Below, one piece after another: positions 17,692 to 24,510 of a stretch of 64,000 nt of DNA; position 1 is the first letter of the stretch; each line of letters opens with the position of its first letter. Position numbers and translations under genes: made by a program. Below the pieces are notes generated by a model that worked only from the letters and a program-made list of their open reading frames with translations, was not told the DNA's origin and made no database searches. The DNA is from an uncultured Sphingomonas sp. (GTDB lineage: Bacteria > Pseudomonadota > Alphaproteobacteria > Sphingomonadales > Sphingomonadaceae): positions 1-64,000 of the forward strand of contig CAJYLT010000039.1 of NCBI GenBank assembly GCA_913775795.1, read 5' to 3'.

Positions 17692-18246
17692 TCAGGGCAA
17701 GTTTTCTCGCTCGACCTCCGCCTCCAGCGCGATCAGCCGGTCGACGATCGCTCGATACGGCTTGTGACAGCTGCACCATGGATGCCGCGGCGTTTCGGTG
17801 GCGGCCATCCAATACTGGGTCAGCAGAGCCTGATTGCGAACGAATGGCCGCAGGACGTGCAGCGCCAACCGGACTTCCAGTGTCCCGACTGCCTCGGTCG
17901 CCGACCGCGCCGTAGCCTCTCGTAAGATCTGCAACGACAAATTGATCAGTGCGTGACGATGCGCTTCGCGGCGCGCCCGCCGCTTCCCGAACGGCAGCGG
18001 CAGCAGATCGATCAGCGGTGATGCGCATCGGCTGGGGCACTTGATCGATCGCCGTGCTGCGCGCCATTCAGTGTTGCCGCCGTTCCTTCGAACCTCGGCG
18101 ATCAGCGCGTTCAGCTCCCAAATCTCAGTTGCCTTGCAACCCCGGCACGTGACCCGGACTTGCGCCTCGATCTTGTCGAGCTCGTCGAGTGTCTTGGGAT
18201 CGCCGACCACATCAGGCGAAGACGGGCAGTTGCAACTGCTCGCCAC
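17692..18246 (-). CDS. Hypothetical protein with zinc-ribbon-like cysteines
   Basis: A 184-residue protein not recognised by name. Residues about 33-75 hold VTCRGCKATEIWELNALIAE followed by IKCPSRCASPL, a C-x2-C...C-x3-C pattern that could bind zinc. A basic helical stretch follows (PFGKRRARREAHRHALI). The C-terminal part has WCSCHKPY and ends EVERENLP, probably a helix. The downstream start of this gene overlaps the 3' end of the next upstream minus-strand gene by 35 bases, so the two are likely one transcript. It lies in the integrase-flanked stretch and may be cargo of a mobile element. Confidence 0.5.
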   Translation of the reverse strand: MASSCNCPSSPDVVGDPKTLDELDKIEAQVRVTCRGCKATEIWELNALIAEVRRNGGNTEWRAARRSIKCPSRCASPLIDLLPLPFGKRRARREAHRHALINLSLQILREATARSATEAVGTLEVRLALHVLRPFVRNQALLTQYWMAATETPRHPWCSCHKPYRAIVDRLIALEAEVERENLP

Positions 18247-18454
18247 GCGCGGTCATTAAAGCGCGAGCCTGAAGTGCGGCATCAACAGCTTGACGATAAT
18301 GAATTGTGCCGAACCGCTCTGCTTCATCAAACCCGATCGGCGACCATTCCTCGCTTGGATAGCAAGCGTCGTAGATCGCGCGCGCAGCCGCACGCAGTTG
18401 CAGATCGTGCTGCATTCCCTTGTCCCAATCGCTGTCGAATCGCCGCCATAGCAA
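18212..18454 (-). CDS. Hypothetical protein, 80 residues
   Basis: The product (MLWRRFDSDWDKGMQHDLQL..., ending QLQLPVFA) would start at TTG 18454; ATG 18415 is an alternative. Neither has a convincing ribosome site. A mid-protein helix pattern (RAAARAIYDACYPSEEW, YRQAVDAALQARALMT) suggests a small alpha-helical fold. The family is not recognised. It overlaps the following zinc-ribbon-like gene, supporting a two-gene unit in the region next to the integrase. Confidence 0.4.
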   Translation of the reverse strand: MLWRRFDSDWDKGMQHDLQLRAAARAIYDACYPSEEWSPIGFDEAERFGTIHYRQAVDAALQARALMTARGEQLQLPVFA

Positions 18455-19101
18455 CGCCAGCGCATCTAGAACGAAAGGGGAACAATTCGCAAGGCGCTGT
18501 CACGTATGTTTCAGTCTCATCAACCTGAAGACGTTTTGCGGAACGGTCTTCGGTGACCCGAACTAACGGCCGGTAATCGGCGGCTCCTCGCCAGCTATAA
18601 GCGACCAGACCTCGGCCGAGGCTCTAATCGCTGATAAAATTCATCTCGAATTGAATTGATCTAGATCAGTTTGACGAGGGTCTTCCATCGTGCGCAATTC
18701 ACGGAGAAACTAATTCGCGAAGCACGTCTGCAGCAGCGGTCGCGCTTCGGTGCGGCGAGGCTGTCCGAAATACCGCTGGTAGGCCCTCGGTCAACGTCGT
18801 CACCTAGACCGGGGGTCTGCCAGCGGCAGCTCGTGAGCTCACTCTCGTGTTGTATTCTAAAGAACCCGCCGCACACCAAGCGTCAGCGCGCCGTGCGGAG
18901 GTGGACGAAACCCGGCCTGGGCCGACACCGTTCGTCCAATCGCTGCTCTCCTCACCAGAGGAGATGAAGCCCAACGGGTTGGGGTTCGAATGCCTCGCGA
19001 AGATCGCGGGCCGTTCGGATCAGAACACCTGTTCGAACCGCCCCGGCAGGGGAAAGGATGAGGCGAATTTCGAGACCACTGGTTCTCGAAAGGAAATTGG
19101 C
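18455..19101. other. Long intergenic stretch before the integrase module
   Basis: About 650 bases with short frames on both strands and no recognisable product. GC dips around 18530-18670. The one clear signal is the FNR-like palindrome at 18656-18669. It may hold the left flank or control region of the integrated element, but no direct repeat of the tRNA-Gly 3' end was found by eye. Confidence 0.4.
18656..18669. promoter_or_regulatory. FNR/FixK-box-like palindrome
   Basis: TTGATCTAGATCAG matches the FNR/FixK consensus TTGAT-N4-ATCAA at 13 of 14 positions, counting the four free ones, and its inner 12 bases (TGATCTAGATCA) are a perfect palindrome. No clear gene begins directly downstream, so an actual regulatory role is unproven. 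Confidence 0.3.
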
Positions 19102-19302
19102 GTGCGCGTGTCGCGCAAGAAGAGCCCAATCAGCACGGTTGCGATCCGGCGCGCCGTCCAAGCGGCGATTAAAGCCGGTCTGCCGGTCACCAAGCTTGAG
19201 GTCGCAACCGACGGCACCATCCGCCTGAGCGTCGCGGAAACACCGGGACCCCCTGCGGCGATACCGGAAGACATCTTCCGGGAATGGGAAGCGCGCCTGT
19301 GA
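19102..19302 (+). CDS. Small integrase-associated protein
   Basis: GTG 19102 follows AAGGA at seven bases and gives 66 residues: a basic start (MRVSRKKSPISTVAIRRAVQ), a helix (AAIKAGLPVTKLEVATDG), a strand (TIRLSV) and a proline-rich tail ending FREWEARL. Small proteins of this layout commonly precede tyrosine integrases in alphaproteobacteria, and the stop overlaps the integrase start (GTGA). A role as excisionase-like accessory or recombination helper is inference from position. The frame is open further upstream but without a good start. Confidence 0.6.
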   Translation: MRVSRKKSPISTVAIRRAVQAAIKAGLPVTKLEVATDGTIRLSVAETPGPPAAIPEDIFREWEARL

Positions 19303-20414
19303 TCAAGGGGCTGCACTTCGTGCGAAGGCGTCTCGCCGATGGCAGCAACCGTTGGCACGTCTACGCATGGCGCGGGGGGCCTATCGTGATGTCGGCAGAT
19401 GGAGTCCGGCCCCAGTTAACGACCGAAGCGCTGGAACGGCTTGCCGCGGCAAAGCGGGATCGGGACGCAGCCCGGCAGCCGAACCCCACGACACTTCAGT
19501 CGCTCATCGACAGGTGGCAGGCGAGCCCCGAATGGTCGCGGCTTAGCGAGAATACGAAAAAGACCTGGGGCTCGATCGTGCGGACGATCGAGGCGAAATG
19601 GGGCAACGTTCCGCTAGCGGTTTTCAACGATGAGCGGATGATCGCGAAGGTCATCGACTGGCGCGATGCACGCGTCTCGACGCCTCGGGCCGCCGATAAC
19701 GGCGTCACGGTGCTCCGCGCGCTGCTGAAATATGGCATCCAGCGCGGCGCATTGCGGATCAATGTCGCCGAAAAGATCGGGAAGATTTACGTAAATGGGC
19801 AGCGTGCGGAGATCGTTTGGACGAAAGCCGATCTGCTCGCCTTCGAGAAGGCTGCGGGAGAGAAGGATCGCTGTGTCTATTACGCTGTGCTTCTCTGCTC
19901 GGTGACGGGGCTTCGACGAGAGGATCTCGCGCACCTGACATGGGATGCGGTCGGCGAGTTTGCGATTGTCACGAAGGCGAAGAAAACGAGCCGTGGCCGT
20001 CGGCACTTCGCTACCGTTCCGCGGATTCCGGAACTCGATGCAGTCCTCGCAAGCCTCAGGGACGTTCCGCGCCGGTCGGGCGTGGACACCGTGCTTGTCA
20101 ATCCGAAGGGGAGGCCGTGGAACCTCGACACACTGACCAAGGAAGTTTCCCGTATCGCCAAGCTGGCAGGCGTTTTTCATGTCGAGGCTGATCTCGCGAG
20201 CAAATCCGAGCGGCGGTACAAGCATCTGCACGATGCCCGCGGCACTTTCGCGACTTACCTGATGACGACGACCGATCTGACGGACGCAGAGATCGCCAGC
20301 ATCATGGGCTGGTCCGAAACCGAGGTCGAACGCATCCGGCGCATCTATGTCGATGACACTGCGCGTCAGATTGCCTTGGGAAAGAGGATCGCGCGCGGAC
20401 TCGCCGCCGAGTGA
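19299..20414 (+). CDS. int: Tyrosine-type site-specific integrase
   Basis: A 371-residue phage/ICE-type integrase. GTG 19299 (VIKGLHFVRRRLADGSNRWH) is preferred because it overlaps the upstream stop and starts at the usual point of the family; ATG 19284 is also open. The core-binding domain is at about 70-160 (WSRLSENTKKTWGSIVRTIE). The catalytic domain has Arg in TGLRREDLAHL, Lys in ATVPRIPEL-flanking strands, His-x-x-Arg in HLHDARGTFATYL and the nucleophilic Tyr near the end (RRIYVDDTAR). It catalyses integration and excision by strand exchange at att sites. It reads toward tRNA-Gly 160 bases away, a usual target. All key residues appear intact. Confidence 0.88.
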   Translation: MIKGLHFVRRRLADGSNRWHVYAWRGGPIVMSADGVRPQLTTEALERLAAAKRDRDAARQPNPTTLQSLIDRWQASPEWSRLSENTKKTWGSIVRTIEAKWGNVPLAVFNDERMIAKVIDWRDARVSTPRAADNGVTVLRALLKYGIQRGALRINVAEKIGKIYVNGQRAEIVWTKADLLAFEKAAGEKDRCVYYAVLLCSVTGLRREDLAHLTWDAVGEFAIVTKAKKTSRGRRHFATVPRIPELDAVLASLRDVPRRSGVDTVLVNPKGRPWNLDTLTKEVSRIAKLAGVFHVEADLASKSERRYKHLHDARGTFATYLMTTTDLTDAEIASIMGWSETEVERIRRIYVDDTARQIALGKRIARGLAAE

Positions 20415-20574
20415 ACAGAATGAGCCGATTGGAAATCGCCATCATCAGGCGTCGACGCCGGGCATACATGTTGACGGCAGGACGATGCTCATGGCATTGG
20501 CTGCCGGCGGCGCTGTAAACGGGATTGTAAACCGGTCGTCAGCAGCCACTTTTTCAGCGCTAAGTCGTTGAAAT

Positions 20575-20648
20575 GCGGGTGTAGCTCAATGGTAGAGCAG
20601 AAGCTTCCCAAGCTTACGACGAGGGTTCGATTCCCTTCACCCGCTCCA
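20575..20648 (+). tRNA. tRNA-Gly (anticodon CCC)
   Basis: The 74-base cloverleaf has acceptor GCGGGTG paired to CACCCGC, D-arm AGCTCAATGGTAGAGC, anticodon loop TTCCCAA (CCC, reading GGG) and T-arm GAGGGTTCGATTCCCTT. The 3' CCA is encoded. One mismatch tops the anticodon stem. A tyrosine integrase lies on its 5' side and a serine-recombinase remnant touches its 3' end, so it has probably served as an attachment site. Confidence 0.95.
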
Positions 20649-21236
20649 TCGCAAGCAGCCGTTCCTCCATGCCGACTTGCCGCGGGCAAGATTGATGATT
20701 GCGGCCAGCCGACCTTGGACCTCCAACACTACGCCGCGGCCCGCCGGATTGGGCGTCAGGGCAACGCGTTCGATCAAATCGCACAGTGTCGGGATTGCCT
20801 CCAGCCGGGTCTCGGGATCGGCGATTGGTTCGTCAAGGCGCTCGACCTGCGCGCGATCGTCGGCGGCGGCCGGTGGATGCAGTGCGACGACCGGCAGCGC
20901 TCCGATCTCGGCGAGCGCCCGTTTGGCGGCATCCTGCGCGGTACGGGCCGCGGCGAGTGCCTCGCGGATGTCGGAAAATTCCTGACCACCGGCAACGATG
21001 GCGGCGACCAGCTGCTTCACTGGCGCTTGTGCCCCTGCAAGGCGTTTCCGGAGGCATGTTTCGTCTCGCCGGTTGTCGGCGGCGCGGCGGGTACATTCAG
21101 CGTGATACGCCCGAACGAAGATCTCGACGAGGCCTATCCCGAGGCACTTCGACAATCCGGCGGTGCCGCTCGGCGATCCGGCGACCGCGGCGATCTGGCA
21201 CTGGCGGACGCAGCCGTCGCGACGGCTGGCCGGCAT
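20637..21236 (-). pseudogene. C-terminal remnant of a large serine recombinase
   Basis: The minus-strand frame carries, from about 21140 downward, VEIFVRAYHAEC, LRKRLAGAQAPVKQLVAAIV, a coiled-coil-like stretch and EAIPTLCDLIERVALTPNPA then GRGVVLEVQGRLAAIINLA. This is the characteristic C-terminus of sphingomonad recombinase-family (DDE-independent, serine) integrases. The resolvase catalytic domain and zinc ribbon are absent, and residues before 21140 are not homologous, so only the tail survives. The frame runs on into the 3' end of tRNA-Gly, as expected if the element's integration site lay there. The remnant is non-functional. Confidence 0.65.
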
Positions 21237-21379
21237 CCGGGCGGATTTCCGGTCTTGAACAGGGGGAGAGGCGAACGGCGGCGGGCGACTGCCGCCGGGC
21301 GACCTTTTCGGCCGCGGGTTTTTCGGTATCGATGCAATCGACCCGCCCGCGCTTCTCGCGCCCGCCGATCGGAACCACG

Positions 21380-21991
21380 ATGCCCAGGGATACGAGCTAC
21401 CATAAGGAAAACCTGCGCCGCGACCTGATCGCCGCGGGCCTCGCCTTCGTCGAGGAGAATGGCCACGTCACGCTGTCGGTGCGGACGCTGGCGCAAAAGG
21501 TCGGCGTGTCGCCGGGCGCGCCCTATCACCATTTCGCCGATCGCCGCGCGCTCCTGCTCGCGATCGCGACCGAGGGGTTCGACGAACTGATCCGCGACGC
21601 GGCCCGAATCGTCGCCGCCGATCTTCCGCCCATCGAGCGGCTGACGGCGCTCGGCCTCGCCTTCGTCGATTTCGCGTGCAAGCGGCCGCGGCTGATGGAG
21701 CTGATGTACGAGAGCGAGCTGACCGGCCCGGCCCGTGACCCGGCGCTCGAGAGCCATCAGACCGCGGGCCAGGAATTGATCCGCCGGACGATCGTCGAGG
21801 GTGCGCCAGCGGGGATTGACGAGCGATCGCTGGAGATCCGCGCGACCGCCTTCTGGTGCGCGATGTACGGCTTTGCGGCGCTGCGCCGGAAACAGAACAT
21901 CCAGTCGTTCGACCGCTTCGCGATGAAGGCCGACGACGTCGCCCGCTCAATCGTGGGACAGGCGGCGGCGAACGCGCTCGCACCGATCTAG
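21380..21991 (+). CDS. TetR/AcrR-family transcriptional regulator
   Basis: ATG 21380 follows GGAAC; upstream in-frame sequence belongs to other features. The 203-residue product has the TetR N-terminal DNA-binding domain (LRRDLIAAGLAFVEENGHVT, then LAQKVGVSPGAPYHHFADR with the family's P-Y-H-H-F turn) and a C-terminal ligand-binding domain (about 75-195; TetR_C-type WHG motif region FWCAMYGFAAL). It lies on the same strand as the glycoside cluster downstream. An imperfect palindrome at 22275-22295, just before the first cluster gene, is a likely operator. The ligand would be expected to be a cluster substrate, but this is inferred from context only. Confidence 0.88.
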   Translation: MPRDTSYHKENLRRDLIAAGLAFVEENGHVTLSVRTLAQKVGVSPGAPYHHFADRRALLLAIATEGFDELIRDAARIVAADLPPIERLTALGLAFVDFACKRPRLMELMYESELTGPARDPALESHQTAGQELIRRTIVEGAPAGIDERSLEIRATAFWCAMYGFAALRRKQNIQSFDRFAMKADDVARSIVGQAAANALAPI

Positions 21992-22009
21992 AAGGGAAAA
22001 GGATATTTG

Positions 22010-22258
22010 GCTTCGCAGCGGGACGTGCTTCGTGACCGGGGCGGGGCGGGGATCGGCCGCGTTTCGCCGCGAAGGGAGCTGCAGCGATCGCTGCCGACCG
22101 CCGCTTTCCCGCAAGCGCATAGCAACATCGTGCGGGTCGACGTCGACGTGACCGATGCGGGCGCCATCGCCGCGGCGGCGAGAGTCCATGGCGACCTCGG
22201 CGTGCTCGTCAACTGCATCGGCAAGACCGCGAAGCGTCGTCTCTGGCAGGACGCCTGA
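22010..22258 (+). pseudogene. Truncated short-chain dehydrogenase (SDR) remnant
   Basis: Around 22027-22060 one frame reads CFVTGAGRG and another reads GAGIGRV, together the SDR nucleotide-binding motif T-G-x3-G-I-G, split by a one-base shift in a G-rich run. Downstream, in the second frame, come VRVDVDVTDAGAIAAAARVH and GDLGVLVNCIGK, matching the D-V-T-D and N-x-A/C-G motifs of the fold. The frame then stops about 80 residues in, so the catalytic Y-x3-K part is missing. It is a degraded gene lying between the TetR gene and the glycoside cluster. Confidence 0.6.
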
Positions 22259-22274
22259 CCTTTCGCTTTACAGC

Positions 22275-22295
22275 TATCTGATCGGCGATTAGATA
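22275..22295. promoter_or_regulatory. Candidate TetR-family operator
   Basis: TATCTGATCG-G-CGATTAGATA is an inverted repeat of 10-base arms around one base with a single mismatch. It ends 21 bases before the GTG start of the first cluster gene, where a repressor would block transcription or translation initiation. The nearest regulator gene is the TetR member at 21380-21991. No second copy was found upstream of that gene. Confidence 0.5.
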
Positions 22296-22316
22296 AGGCG
22301 GAGAAGGAGAGGAATC

Positions 22317-23108
22317 GTGCTCACGCGGCGTGGGACGCTGGGAATGATCGGCGCGGCTGCGATCGCGGTGACACCGCTGGGCAGGCTGGCGGCATCGCCG
22401 GGCGCTTGGCGGCTCCTATTCAACGGCCGAAACCTCGACGGCTGGACCTTCTTTCAGGACGGCATCGGCGATAACGATCGTGACAACGTTGCCGCGATCG
22501 AGGGCGGGGTGCTGCACATCCTCGGCCCGCGCTATCGCGGCCCGGCCGCAGCGCCGATGGGCTATCTCGCCACGGCCGAGGCGTATGGCGACTATCACTT
22601 GAGCCTCGAATATAAATGGGGCGAGCGCCGCTTCGCTCCGCGCGAGCTTTGGAAGCGGGACAGCGGCATCCTCTATCACGTGCCCGCCGGGCGCGAGGTC
22701 CTGTGGCCCGACTGCGTCGAATATCAGATCATGGAGCGCAGCACCGGCGATGCGATCCCGGTCAACCACCGTGCGATCCCCGGCGTGTCGATGGGCGGCC
22801 TGCCCGCCTCGCCGCGCAACTTCCCCGGCCCGCCCTATGGGCCGCGGATCGACGCGGGCGGCAATCTGCGCCAGATGATCCGTGCGGAGGGTTCGTTCGA
22901 CACGCTGGGCGGCTGGAACACGGTCGAGCTGATCGCCAGCGGCGACAGCGCCGCGCACATCGTCAATAGGCGCATCGTCAACACGCTCTACGGGCTTCAG
23001 GCCCGCGACCCCGCCGGCGGCTATGCGCCGATCACGCGCGGGCGCATCCTGCTCCAGATCGAGTGCGCCGAAATCCGTTTCCGCAACATCCGCATCCGCT
23101 CGCTCTGA
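22317..23108 (+). CDS. DUF1080 (3-keto-disaccharide hydrolase domain) protein
   Basis: GTG 22317 follows GGAGAGGAATC. The 263-residue protein starts with a twin-arginine-like signal (MLTRRGTLGMIGAAAIAVTP ... LAASPG), so it is probably periplasmic. The rest is one jelly-roll DUF1080 domain: WRLLFNGRNLDGWTFF, then YHLSLEYKWGERRF, DSGILYHV, EYQIMERSTGD, GGWNTVELIASGD, GRILLQIECAEIRFRNIRI. Members of PF06439 hydrolyse 3-keto-glycosides. It is first of a four-gene same-strand run (gaps 23-33 bases) with C-glycoside deglycosidase-like subunits and a GH1 enzyme, supporting work on oxidised glycosides. It is preceded by a candidate operator. Confidence 0.88.
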   Translation: MLTRRGTLGMIGAAAIAVTPLGRLAASPGAWRLLFNGRNLDGWTFFQDGIGDNDRDNVAAIEGGVLHILGPRYRGPAAAPMGYLATAEAYGDYHLSLEYKWGERRFAPRELWKRDSGILYHVPAGREVLWPDCVEYQIMERSTGDAIPVNHRAIPGVSMGGLPASPRNFPGPPYGPRIDAGGNLRQMIRAEGSFDTLGGWNTVELIASGDSAAHIVNRRIVNTLYGLQARDPAGGYAPITRGRILLQIECAEIRFRNIRIRSL

Positions 23109-23131
23109 GCCCGATCGAAAGGCCTTTCCCG

Positions 23132-24040
23132 ATGCCGGGTCAATTCAAGTACGGCGTGTCCGTCTATAGCTACACCGACGATTTCGGCGCGGTGATGACG
23201 CTGGAGGACGCGTTCGACCATATCGCCGACACTGGCGCCACGGGGATCGAGATCCTGGGCGAGGGGCAGATCGAGGGATTCCCGAACCCGTCGACCGCGT
23301 GGCTCGACCGCTGGTTCGGGCTGCTCGACCAGCACAAGCTGGAGCCCACGAACGTGTGCTCGTGGGTCGATATGCGGCTGACGCTGTCGCACTATCTGAC
23401 CGTCGAGGAGGGGGCGGCCGAGCTCGAGCGCGACCTGCGCCTCGCGCACCGGCTGGGGTTCAAGTTCCTGCGACCCAAGTTCGGCGTGACCTCGCACGAC
23501 CTGATCCCGGAAACCAATTGGGAGGCTTATGTCGAGCGCAACCTCGACCTTGCCGCCAAGCTCGACATCGTCATCTGTCCCGAAATCCATTCGCCGACGC
23601 CGATCAACCATCCGGTGACGCAGGGCTATATCGACCTCATCGAGCGGACGGGCAGCGACCATTTCCGGCTGATGATCGACACCGGCATCTTTCAGGACCG
23701 CCCGCTCGTCCATTGGGGGTCGCACCAGGTCACCGACGAGATGCGCGAGCACACGGCGTTCCTGAACGGCATCGCGGTCGATCCCGAGGAGTTCATCGGC
23801 ATCGCCAAATATGTCGGCTTCGTGCAGGCCAAGTTCCACGACATCGACGACGATCTGGTCGACCAGCAGATCCCGTGGCGCCCGATCATCTCGGCGATCA
23901 AGCGCTCGGGTTACTCAGGCTATCTGTCGAGCGAATATGAGGGGCTGCGCGCCCCCTGGCGGGCGATCGATCAGGTTCGCCGCCAGCAGGTACTGCTGCG
24001 CCAGCTCGAGCGCGAGTACGACGACGGCGTCTTTGCCTGA
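23132..24040 (+). CDS. Sugar phosphate isomerase-like TIM barrel; probable C-glycoside deglycosidase alpha subunit
   Basis: ATG 23132 follows GAAAGG and yields 302 residues (MPGQFKYGVSVYSYTDDFGA). The fold is an AP-endonuclease-2/xylose-isomerase-type TIM barrel. Likely metal ligands are Glu151 (CPEIHS), Asp183 (MIDTG), His236 (KFHDID) and Glu268 (SSEYEG), the Mn-binding set expected of the family. The next gene encodes the small DUF6379 subunit that pairs with such barrels in C-glycoside deglycosidases (DgpBC/CarBC type). Those enzymes cleave the C-C glycosidic bond of 3-oxo-C-glycosides. The pairing is strong context, but substrate and activity are inferred. No signal peptide, so cytoplasmic. 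Confidence 0.82.
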   Translation: MPGQFKYGVSVYSYTDDFGAVMTLEDAFDHIADTGATGIEILGEGQIEGFPNPSTAWLDRWFGLLDQHKLEPTNVCSWVDMRLTLSHYLTVEEGAAELERDLRLAHRLGFKFLRPKFGVTSHDLIPETNWEAYVERNLDLAAKLDIVICPEIHSPTPINHPVTQGYIDLIERTGSDHFRLMIDTGIFQDRPLVHWGSHQVTDEMREHTAFLNGIAVDPEEFIGIAKYVGFVQAKFHDIDDDLVDQQIPWRPIISAIKRSGYSGYLSSEYEGLRAPWRAIDQVRRQQVLLRQLEREYDDGVFA

Positions 24041-24072
24041 CCCCGCGCCATCCCGTTTTCCGGAGCCATTCC

Positions 24073-24477
24073 ATGCTTGAACATCAGCTCATCCAGAGCA
24101 CCGGCTTTCGCAATTTCGGCCCCGTGGGTGCGCGGGAGGGGTTCGCCGTCCGCCTGCGCCTGCCCAATTATCACGGCACCCGCCTGTCGATGCTCGACGG
24201 GTTCGACGTGACCGTCGACGGCGAGTTCTTCGGCCATGAGCGCAATCGCCTCGCCATACGCGACGAGGTCTATACGCTGGCCGAACTGCGTGAGGAGACG
24301 GCGCGGCGTTGGGACCTCACCGAACATGCCTCGGTGCTGGTGGACAGGCCGGGCGGCCTGACGCCTGGCATCCACCGGATCGAGGTCACGGCCCGCATCC
24401 GCTATTCGTATTTTCCGCCCGACGTCCACGTCTTCATGATGCGTGCCGAGCGCCTCGGCACCATCGTGACGGCCTGA
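24073..24477 (+). CDS. DUF6379 protein; probable C-glycoside deglycosidase beta subunit
   Basis: A 134-residue all-beta protein starting at ATG 24073 (MLEHQLIQSTGFRNFGPVGA). It contains the family landmarks AVRLRLPNYHGTRLSMLDGF, VTVDGEFF, LAIRDEVYTLAELREET, WDLTEHASVLVDRPGGL and the C-terminal IRYSYFPPDVHVFMM. This matches the small beta subunit of C-deglycosylation enzymes (PF19906/DUF6379), which completes the active site of the TIM-barrel alpha subunit. It lies 32 bases after the alpha gene, same strand, with similar spacing to the next gene. Together the two genes are the strongest clue to the role of the cluster. Confidence 0.82.
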   Translation: MLEHQLIQSTGFRNFGPVGAREGFAVRLRLPNYHGTRLSMLDGFDVTVDGEFFGHERNRLAIRDEVYTLAELREETARRWDLTEHASVLVDRPGGLTPGIHRIEVTARIRYSYFPPDVHVFMMRAERLGTIVTA

Positions 24478-24510
24478 GCGATCGGTGCGCGAGAGGGAAG
24501 TGGAGACCAG

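Noticed and set aside
18970..19060. A second tRNA-like T-arm (GGGTTCGAATGCC) near the integrase
   Set aside because: The sequence lacks a matching acceptor stem and D-arm, so it is not a tRNA and no convincing att repeat.
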